A stretch of 10,904 nt of DNA from NCBI GenBank assembly GCA_003223995.1, contig QHYA01000111.1, forward strand, positions 1 through 10,904. The letters run 5' to 3'. The DNA is from Acidobacteriota bacterium. GTDB lineage: Bacteria; Acidobacteriota; Polarisedimenticolia; QHYA01. Position 1 is the stretch's first letter. Each line of letters begins with the position of its first letter. Positions 1 to 6,289 of the stretch are shown in pieces. Both the position numbers and the translations under genes were made by a program. Below the pieces are notes generated by a model. The model worked only from the letters and a program-made list of their open reading frames with translations, made no database searches and was not told where the DNA came from.

Positions 1-3000
1 CCCCCTTCGGGGGTGTGGCGGATCGCTGGAGCGTGCGGCAATCGGCTCCTGTGAGTCGCCTGAGCGCACCGCCTCCTCCTGCTTCACGCCCTCTGAGCGA
101 TCCCCAGGGCGAAGGTCAGCTTCCACCGCGGGGCTCCGCGCAGCCCCGCCGATCTCGAACCCCATGGCGGCGAGCTGCGCGAGCAGCCGGTTGAACTGGG
201 TCGTTCCACCCTCCTTGGGATGGTTCGTGTAGAGGGCGGCGTGCGCTCTTCCCTCGAGGATGTCGGAGACAAAGGTGCTCAGCGCCCGTTTCGGCCCGAC
301 CTCGATGAAGGCCCTCGCTCCCTCCCCATAGAGCCTCTCGACGAGCCCGATGAAATCGACCGGCCTCTCGAGCTGCTCAATGAGGTTCGTCAGGACCCGC
401 TCGTGGCAGCTCCCGTCAGCCGGATAGGCGCGCCCGTCCACGCTCGAGTGCACCGGAATCCTCGGCGGCCGGACCTCGAGCCGCGAGAGGGCCTCCGCCA
501 TCGGGGCGCTGATCGCGCGCGCGATCGTCGAGTGGAACGCCCCGGCGATCGGCAGGATGCGGCACTCGATCCCCTCCCGCTCGAGCCCAAGGACGGCCTC
601 CTCGACCGCTCCGGTCGCTCCCGAGATGATCGTCTGGAAGTTGCAGTTCCGGTTCGCGATCGTCACGTACCCGCCGACCTCCCGGAGGATGCACTCGACA
701 TCGTCCGCCGCGGCCGAGACCATGGCCATCCGGCCCGGGTCTCCCTCTCGCTCGGCCAGCCGGCGGAACTCGAGACCCCGCACATGCACAGCGGAAAGGG
801 CCTGTCCGAATTCGAGGCAGCCCGCAGCGACGAGGGCCGCGTACTCCCCGAGGCTGTGACCGGCCAGCAGGTCCGGCTCGATCCCGAAGCTCCGGAGGAG
901 GCGAAGGAGCGAGATGCTCACCGTCAGGATGGCCGGCTGCACGAGGTCGCTCCGCATCAGTCGCTGCTCGACCTCCTCGACCTGACCGCGACCCGCCCCC
1001 GTGAAGATCAGCTCCTGGAGCGGCGCCCCGAGCAGCCCGGCGAGAATCTCGTTCGCCTCCGCGAAGGTCTCCCTGACCACCGGATAACGTTCGTGGAGGT
1101 CGCGGAGCATGTCCGCGTACTGACCGCCCTGGCCCGGAAAGAGAAAGACCACCTTCCCGCCGCGGGCACCCGCAGGCCCTTCGCCGGCGTAGATCCCCTT
1201 GGCCTCGAGAACCGGCGAGCGCCTGCCCGGCTGGAGTCCGCTCGCTGCGAGATCGAGCTTCGCTGCGAGGTCCTCGAGCGATCCCGCCGTGAGCGCAAGC
1301 CGGCATGGCGCCGCGACGCTGTTCGGTGCGGTTTCGCGGGCGAACCCCGCTAGGTCGATTCCCTCCGCAGCGGCCGCTCGGGCTTTCGCCGCAAGCTGCC
1401 GGGCGCCGGCTCGGAGCGCGTCCGGGTCGCCGGCCCCGATGGCCACCATCTCGCATCCGGCGAGGGCGGGCTCGTATCTCTCCGGCATCGGCTGGACGAG
1501 GCGCGCGTGATACTCGGGGGAGAACTCCTCGAGCGTGACGTGCACATTCGTCCCTCCGAAACCGAATGCGCTCACACTGCCTCGCCGGGGATCGCCATCA
1601 CGGTTCGCGGGCCAGGGCCCCGGCTCCGTCACCAGATAGAAGGGGCTGTCTTCGAGGTGGAGCTCGGGGTTGACCTCTCTTACATTGATGGTTGGTGGAA
1701 CGATCTTGTGGTGCAGCCCGAGGGCCGCCTTCAGAAGCCCCGCGGCTCCAGCGGCCCCGAGCGTGTGGCCGATCTGGGACTTGACCGAGCCGATGCCGAT
1801 CTGATGTCCGGCCGCTCCGGGAGGAAAGAGGCGGCGCAGGGCCTCCACCTCGACGCGGTCTCCGACCGGAGTCGATGTGGCGTGGCACTCGACGAGCTGC
1901 ACGCTGGCCGGATCGTAGCCGGCGTCCTCGTAGGCGCGGCGCATGGCGAGGGTCTGGCCTGCGGCGTCAGGCGCCGTCATGGAGTGGCCCCGGCCATCGC
2001 TGGACATTCCGACCCCGCGGATCACAGCATAGATCCTGTCCTTGTCAGCAAGAGCATCACGCAGCCTCTTCAGCACGAAGATGGCCGCGCCCTCTCCGAA
2101 GACGACTCCGTCCGCGTCCCTGTCGAACGGCCTGCTGCCCGTCGCGGAGAGCGCCCGGCACTTCGACATCAGCGCGAAACTGAGCGGTCCATTGGCTCGG
2201 GCCACGCCACCCGTCAGCGCCATGTCCCACTTCCCCGACCGCAGCCCCTGCACGGCGACTCCGACCGAGGCGAGAGAAGAGGCGCAGGCCGCATCGACCG
2301 TCATGTGGGTCCCCATGAGGTCGAAGGTCTTGGCCAGGCGCGCGGCGCCCATCTGCCCGCAGACGCTCGGGAACGTCTCCTCCGTGATCGGCAGCCGGCC
2401 CCGCAGCATCTCCCGGCGCACCGACAGGAGGATCTCATCCAGCGTCCGCTCGTCAAGATCGAGGCTCCTGAACGTGTCGAGAGACAGAAGCCTGTGCTGG
2501 ACCGTCTGCGCGGTGATGCGCATGCTCAGATTCCACATGGACTCGTCGGAGCCGACCACATTGCCGATGATCACGGCGGTGCGACCCCGGTCGAAAGGCC
2601 GCGAATCGTAGCCCGCGTCCTGGAGGGCCATGAAGGCGGCCTCGAGCAGGATCTTCTGCTCCGGATCGAGATGCCGCTCCGCCTCCGGCCCGATGCGAAA
2701 GCGCCTGCCGTCGAACTCGGGCGTCGCGATGCAGGCGCCCATTCTCGTGTAGATCTTGTCCTCGGCCTCGGGGTCCGGATCGTAGAGAGCTTCCGGATGG
2801 CCTTCCCATCTCTCGGGCGGGACCTGGGCGATCACGTCCACTTTGCCCAGCATGTTTTCCCAGAAGGCCTGCTTCCGCGGCGCGCCGGGAAAGAGCGCCC
2901 CGATACCGACGACGGCGATGGGCTCGCCCGGCTCAGGCCGCTCTACCCCCTCGGCGGTCGCCGGGGCCTGTCTCTGAGCCTTCCCTCGGGCTCTACCGTA

Positions 3001-4497
3001 AAAGCGCTCGTCGTACTCCTCGAGAGCCGCGTGAAAGTTGGTCCCGCCGAAGCCGAACGAGGAAACCCCCGCACGTCTCGGCAGGCCACCGGCGTTCGCA
3101 GGCCAGGGGGAGGAGGAGGTGACGACATCGAACGGGACCATGTTCCATGGGATGGCGGGACTCGGACGATCGTGGTGAACGGTTGGCGGAATCACCTTGT
3201 GATGCATTGCCAGAACGGTCTTCAACAGCCCCGCTGCTCCGGAGGCCCCCATGAGGTGGCCGACCTGAGATTTCACCGCTCCGATTGCGATCCGCCGACC
3301 GTTGTGGAGGTGCGGACCGAAGGCCTCGAGCATCGACCGGATCTCCGTGGGGTCGCCGACCGGGGTCCCGGCTCCATAAGTCTCGACGAACTGCACCGTG
3401 CCAGGGGAGTACCCGGCCGTCTCGTACGCCCTCTCGATCGCGAGCGCCTCCGCTTTGAGGCTCGGCGCTTCGATCCCATTTTCACACCCGTCGGACGAGG
3501 AGCCGATTCCACGGATGACGGCATAGATCCTGTCCCCATCGCGGAGGGCGTCCGCGAGTCTTTTCAGAACGAACAGCCCTGCTCCTTCGCCGAGCAGGAA
3601 GCCGTCCGCGCCCGCGTCGAAGGGGCTCACGCGCCCGGACGACAGTCCCCTGAACTTGCTGAAGAGCACGAAGATATGCGGGCCGAGCATGGCCTGGCAG
3701 CCACCAGCGAGCGCGAGATCGAACTCGCGCGCCACGAGTCCCTCCAGGGCGCAGTCGATCGCCGCGAGGGTTGAGGCGCAGGCGGAGTCAACGACATAGC
3801 TCGCCCCGTGCAAGTCGAGATGGTTCGCGATCCGGCCGGCGGCCACGTTCACGAGGAAGCCGGGGAACGAGTCCTCGGTGAAAGGCAGGTAGTCCTTCTG
3901 CAGCGATTCCCGGAGCTGTTTCAGGAGCGGATCGATACGGGCGGATGACACCCCGGCGGCTTCCAGGGTTCTGCGCGTGGCTGCCTCGAAGAAGGGGAGT
4001 TGAAGGCGGAGACGGTAGCCCAGACCGACCTCCGTGTGGTTCAAGCTATTGCCGAGGATGACCGCCGTTCGCGTGCGATCGAAGGGACGCTTGTCGTAGC
4101 CGGCGTCGTGCAGAGCTTCCACTGCCGCGACGAGCGCCATCTTCTGGACCCTGTCCATGGCCTGCGCCGTGCGAGGGGGAATCTTGAAAGCCCGGCTGTC
4201 GAAAGGGATCTCCTCCACGAACCCGCCGACCTTGCAGTAGGTCTTGTCCTCCGCCTCTCGGTCGGGGTCGAAGAAGGCCTCCGGATCCCATCGCTGCTTC
4301 GGCACCTCCGAGATGCAGTCCCTTCCCGCAAGGACGTTGTCCCAGAACTCTTGCGCATTCCGTGCCTTCGGGAGCACGGCGCCGAGACCGATGATCGCGA
4401 CGAGCCGTTCGGAATCCGGCGGGTCCTCCTTGATCCCCTCGATCCGGGCAGAGCGGGGGCGGGGTCTGGCTCCGCACGTCCACACGCTTGGCTCCAT
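1..4497 (-). CDS. PUFA-synthase-like type I polyketide/fatty-acid synthase, KS-KS-AT (partial, runs off the left edge)
   Basis: This is a multidomain synthase that condenses malonyl-derived units on acyl carriers. At least 1499 codons are open, with no stop before base 1. KS1 (about 32-495) has nucleophile Cys240 in DSACAST and His414 in VKSQVGH, but reads ETYGAGT at Tyr374 where the first catalytic His should be. KS2 (about 525-990) has Cys738 in DAACASS, His872 in CHATSTP and His911 in VKSQIGH. The AT (about 1115-1420) has GQGGQ near 1123, GHSLGE with Ser1215, Arg1240, and GAFHS with His1322, a malonyl-type signature. A charged, probably disordered linker follows to the edge; ACP and reductive domains, if any, lie outside. 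KS1 contains EDKTYCKVGGF and PP...MD..Q, as in PfaA/PfaC and heterocyst-glycolipid-type synthases. I chose the ATG at 4497 because AGGGA lies 10 nt upstream; an in-frame ATG at 4554 is possible. The family call is firm, the product unknown. Confidence 0.9.
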   Translation of the reverse strand, partial: MEPSVWTCGARPRPRSARIEGIKEDPPDSERLVAIIGLGAVLPKARNAQEFWDNVLAGRDCISEVPKQRWDPEAFFDPDREAEDKTYCKVGGFVEEIPFDSRAFKIPPRTAQAMDRVQKMALVAAVEALHDAGYDKRPFDRTRTAVILGNSLNHTEVGLGYRLRLQLPFFEAATRRTLEAAGVSSARIDPLLKQLRESLQKDYLPFTEDSFPGFLVNVAAGRIANHLDLHGASYVVDSACASTLAAIDCALEGLVAREFDLALAGGCQAMLGPHIFVLFSKFRGLSSGRVSPFDAGADGFLLGEGAGLFVLKRLADALRDGDRIYAVIRGIGSSSDGCENGIEAPSLKAEALAIERAYETAGYSPGTVQFVETYGAGTPVGDPTEIRSMLEAFGPHLHNGRRIAIGAVKSQVGHLMGASGAAGLLKTVLAMHHKVIPPTVHHDRPSPAIPWNMVPFDVVTSSSPWPANAGGLPRRAGVSSFGFGGTNFHAALEEYDERFYGRARGKAQRQAPATAEGVERPEPGEPIAVVGIGALFPGAPRKQAFWENMLGKVDVIAQVPPERWEGHPEALYDPDPEAEDKIYTRMGACIATPEFDGRRFRIGPEAERHLDPEQKILLEAAFMALQDAGYDSRPFDRGRTAVIIGNVVGSDESMWNLSMRITAQTVQHRLLSLDTFRSLDLDERTLDEILLSVRREMLRGRLPITEETFPSVCGQMGAARLAKTFDLMGTHMTVDAACASSLASVGVAVQGLRSGKWDMALTGGVARANGPLSFALMSKCRALSATGSRPFDRDADGVVFGEGAAIFVLKRLRDALADKDRIYAVIRGVGMSSDGRGHSMTAPDAAGQTLAMRRAYEDAGYDPASVQLVECHATSTPVGDRVEVEALRRLFPPGAAGHQIGIGSVKSQIGHTLGAAGAAGLLKAALGLHHKIVPPTINVREVNPELHLEDSPFYLVTEPGPWPANRDGDPRRGSVSAFGFGGTNVHVTLEEFSPEYHARLVQPMPERYEPALAGCEMVAIGAGDPDALRAGARQLAAKARAAAAEGIDLAGFARETAPNSVAAPCRLALTAGSLEDLAAKLDLAASGLQPGRRSPVLEAKGIYAGEGPAGARGGKVVFLFPGQGGQYADMLRDLHERYPVVRETFAEANEILAGLLGAPLQELIFTGAGRGQVEEVEQRLMRSDLVQPAILTVSISLLRLLRSFGIEPDLLAGHSLGEYAALVAAGCLEFGQALSAVHVRGLEFRRLAEREGDPGRMAMVSAAADDVECILREVGGYVTIANRNCNFQTIISGATGAVEEAVLGLEREGIECRILPIAGAFHSTIARAISAPMAEALSRLEVRPPRIPVHSSVDGRAYPADGSCHERVLTNLIEQLERPVDFIGLVERLYGEGARAFIEVGPKRALSTFVSDILEGRAHAALYTNHPKEGGTTQFNRLLAQLAAMGFEIGGAARSPAVEADLRPGDRSEGVKQEEAVRSGDSQEPIAARSSDPPHPRRG

Positions 4498-4903
4498 CTC
4501 TAGATGTTCCCTGGCAAGAGATCCCCCAGGCTGAAGGCAACCTCTGATCCTCATACTTGTACGCGCGCTGGGGCCTCCTGTCCAGAGTCGCCGCCCGTCC
4601 CGTCAGTCGCGCGCAGTCCTCCTTGCCACCCGGTCCTGCCACCCGGGCAGCCTTCCTGTCCAGGGTTTCGCTTCCCAGGGGCTCCCGCCGCCCCCGACCT
4701 GCCCCGACGCACGCGGGCGCCGCCCACGACGCCACCAGCCGACATTATCGGCTTAATGTGTTGAAAATGAAGGAAGGAAGCGCTCTTCCTGAACCCCCTG
4801 CACGGCAGCGGGGGATCCCCCTTCCTCCGTTCCTCGGTAACCCGTGCCTCCTTCCCTCGGTAGGCCGTGCCTCGCTTCCTCGGGCAAAGCAGTCAAAGAT
4901 TGG
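4498..4903. other. Divergent intergenic region between the synthase and fabH
   Basis: This stretch separates the minus-strand synthase from the promoter of the plus-strand fabH. I see no convincing gene in it; the short open frames have arginine/proline/glycine-rich translations typical of noncoding GC-rich DNA. A notably AT-rich island lies at about 4741-4775. On the minus strand it contains GATAAT, a reasonable -10 element for the synthase, but I find no good -35 at the right distance. A synthase transcript starting there would carry a leader of about 240 nt. The right part (4832-4883) contains 23-bp repeats, listed separately. Confidence 0.5.
4832..4883. repeat. 23-bp direct repeats upstream of the fabH promoter
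   Basis: CCTCGG recurs at 4832, 4855 and 4878, exactly 23 bp apart each time. The first two units share CCTCGGTA, then CCGTGCCTC, and match at 18 of 23 positions by my count. The third copy is only its first part. The array ends about 20 bp before the -35 hexamer at 4904. Two-turn spacing next to a promoter would suit cooperative binding of a regulator, but the repeats could equally be simple tandem duplication. The repeat is seen directly; a regulatory role is inference. Confidence 0.55.
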
Positions 4904-4932
4904 TTGACTCCGGCGACCCCGCTTGGTACATT
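4904..4932 (+). promoter_or_regulatory. Putative sigma70-type promoter of fabH
   Basis: TTGACT (4904-4909) and TACATT (4927-4932) are separated by 17 bp, the optimal spacing for housekeeping sigma factors. Each hexamer matches the consensus at all but one or two positions. The predicted transcription start near 4940 would give fabH a leader of about 140 nt. No other plus-strand gene starts between this site and fabH. Confidence 0.6.
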
Positions 4933-4961
4933 TCAGACCCCTACTCGGCTCTCGCAGTAAA

Positions 4962-4973
4962 GCCCTTCGGGGC
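4962..4973 (+). other. UUCG-tetraloop hairpin in the fabH leader
   Basis: GCCC-TTCG-GGGC forms a perfect 4-bp stem with a C(UUCG)G tetraloop, an unusually stable RNA hairpin type. It lies in the predicted fabH leader, about 20 nt after the likely transcription start and about 105 nt before the start codon. No T-run follows, so it is not an intrinsic terminator. It may act as a 5' stabilising hairpin or be incidental in GC-rich DNA. Confidence 0.4.
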
Positions 4974-5077
4974 AGAATCAGGAAAAACCACCCGTTCAGT
5001 TGGCTGCCGTCACTGTGTCTGTGGACGGAGCAGAATGAGGTGCTTTGTCCGTCTACGGCGGCTCGCCGGGGGGAGAA

Positions 5078-6064
5078 ATGCCTAAAGCCGTTGTGCTTGG
5101 GACGGGTTCCTACCTTCCCGAAAAGGTCGTTGACAACGGGTTCCTGGCGAGAGTCTTCGGCTGCGAGGAGGAGTGGATCCTCCGCCGGACGGGGATCCGG
5201 GAACGCCGGTTCGCTCCGGAGGGGGCAGGCGCCTCGACGCTCGGGGTGGAGGCTTCTCGCAGGGCGCTGGAAGCTGCCGGGGTCAAACCGGAAGAACTCG
5301 ACCTGATCATCTGCGCCACCTACACTCCGGATATGTCGTTCCCATCGACCGCCTGCCTGATCCAGCATACCCTGGCGGCCAAAAGGGCCGGAGCTTTCGA
5401 CCTCCAGGCCGCCTGCAGCGGTTTCGTTTACGCTCTGATCACGGCATCGCAGTTCGTGGCGAGCGGCCTTTACCGGCGCGTCCTCGTGGTGGCGAGCGAT
5501 GTCAATTCCTCGATCATCAATCCCAGGGACCGCAAGGTGACCGCTCTGTTCGGGGACGGGGCGGGGGCCGTTGTGCTCGGACCGTCGGAGGACGATTGCG
5601 CGGGAATCATCGGCGAATACATGGGCGCGGACGGAGGGGGAGGAAACCTCTTCTGCCGCCCAGCCGGCGGATCGCGGATGGCCCTGACGGCAGAGGTGCT
5701 CGAGAAGGGGCTCCAGTACATCCAGATGGATGGCCCCACGCTGTTCCGGGCCGGAGTGGAGCTGATGGTCGCTGCCTCCCGCAAGGTCCTCGAAATCGCC
5801 CGGCTCGCTGTCTCCGATGTGGATCTGTTCATTCCCCACCAGGCGAACCGCCGCATGCTCGACCTGGGACTGCAGCGGCTCGGAATCCCGTTCGAGAAGA
5901 CGGTCGTCAACCTCGACCGCTACGCCAACACCTCGTCCGCGACCATCCCGATTGCCCTCGACGAGGCGGTCCGCTCGGGCCGGCTGGAGAAGGAGGACAT
6001 CCTGCTTCTGACCGGCTTCGGCGCTGGGCTGACCTGGGGGTCGGTCGTCCTGCGCTGGGCCTGA
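5078..6064 (+). CDS. fabH: Beta-ketoacyl-ACP synthase III (FabH/KASIII family)
   Basis: KASIII enzymes join a CoA-linked starter, usually acetyl-CoA, to malonyl-ACP to begin fatty acid or polyketide chains. The protein has 328 residues, close to the usual 317-330. The full catalytic triad is present: Cys113 in QAACSGF, His254 in IPHQANR and Asn284 in YANTSS, each about one to ten residues from its E. coli counterpart. The N-terminal GTGSYLPEKVV, the TGIRERR motif, the FGDGAGAVVL loop and a C-terminal GFGAGLTWGS are all standard. I chose the ATG at 5078, preceded by a purine-rich GGGGGGAGAA; a TTG 33 bases upstream would extend the frame. It is transcribed away from the KS-KS-AT gene, so it could provide the starter for that synthase. 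It could instead be the housekeeping enzyme, although no fab neighbours are present. OleA- or PKS-type KASIII functions cannot be excluded. Confidence 0.93.
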   Translation: MPKAVVLGTGSYLPEKVVDNGFLARVFGCEEEWILRRTGIRERRFAPEGAGASTLGVEASRRALEAAGVKPEELDLIICATYTPDMSFPSTACLIQHTLAAKRAGAFDLQAACSGFVYALITASQFVASGLYRRVLVVASDVNSSIINPRDRKVTALFGDGAGAVVLGPSEDDCAGIIGEYMGADGGGGNLFCRPAGGSRMALTAEVLEKGLQYIQMDGPTLFRAGVELMVAASRKVLEIARLAVSDVDLFIPHQANRRMLDLGLQRLGIPFEKTVVNLDRYANTSSATIPIALDEAVRSGRLEKEDILLLTGFGAGLTWGSVVLRWA

Positions 6065-6115
6065 TCGACCGCTGGGCCTGATCCCGCTGGGCCTGATCGA
6101 CCCCTGGGCCTGATC
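6055..6115. repeat. Four-copy CTGGGCCTGATC tandem repeat spanning the fabH stop
   Basis: CTGGGCCTGATC occurs at 6055, 6072, 6087 and 6104, with starts spaced 17, 15 and 17 bp apart. The first copy encodes the last residues and stop of fabH (Trp-Ala-stop). Each later copy carries another TGG-GCC-TGA. Because the spacings are not multiples of three, the TGAs at 6062, 6079, 6094 and 6111 cover all three frames. Slippage duplication of the gene end is the simplest origin. Confidence 0.85.
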
Positions 6116-6196
6116 GTTTCTTCCCGATCTCGTAACCCGATTCCTCCCATCAATATTCGGTAGCTTTCGCCATCACCATTCCCGGCCCCCACACCC

Positions 6197-6289
6197 CCCT
6201 CGAAACGCATCACGGGACGGCTAGCCTACGGATCCTTCAAGATCTTGTCCCACACCTCCTTTCTCCCTCGAAGCGCATCACGGGCGGCC
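6197..6289. repeat. Imperfect direct repeat around the 3' end of the HNH gene
   Basis: CCCTCGAAACGCATCACGGG (from 6197) recurs as CCCTCGAAGCGCATCACGGG (from 6265), 68 bp apart, with one mismatch in 20. CGGC follows both copies, offset by one base. The right copy encodes the C-terminal PVMRFEG of the HNH protein. The left copy lies just past the stop at 6237-6239 and, read on the minus strand, again gives VMRFEG. The gene end therefore appears partly duplicated. Confidence 0.8.

Noticed and set aside
220..1353. Long plus-strand open frame (377 codons) over the AT region
   Set aside because: It is antisense to the AT domain. Its translation is rich in Arg, Asp, Pro and Glu and has no fold signature, while the minus strand shows GHSLGE, Arg1240 and GAFHS.
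1741..2310. KS2 as an inactive chain length factor
   Set aside because: Its position would fit a CLF, but Cys738, His872 and His911 are all present, so loss of activity is not supported.
1507..3774. Very long plus-strand open frame (755 codons) over both KS domains
   Set aside because: It is a GC-bias shadow. The minus strand in the same register encodes two complete ketosynthases with active-site motifs; the plus translation has none.
4832..4883. CRISPR array
   Set aside because: There are only two and a partial copy of 23 bp, directly abutting and without spacers, so it is a tandem repeat.
4745..5839. 364-codon minus-strand frame opposite fabH
   Set aside because: It is antisense to a clear KASIII with a full catalytic triad, and it has no recognisable motifs of its own.
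5173..6081. 302-codon plus-strand frame inside fabH
   Set aside because: It is out of frame with the KASIII motifs and low in complexity. It ends at the second copy of the stop repeat by chance of spacing.
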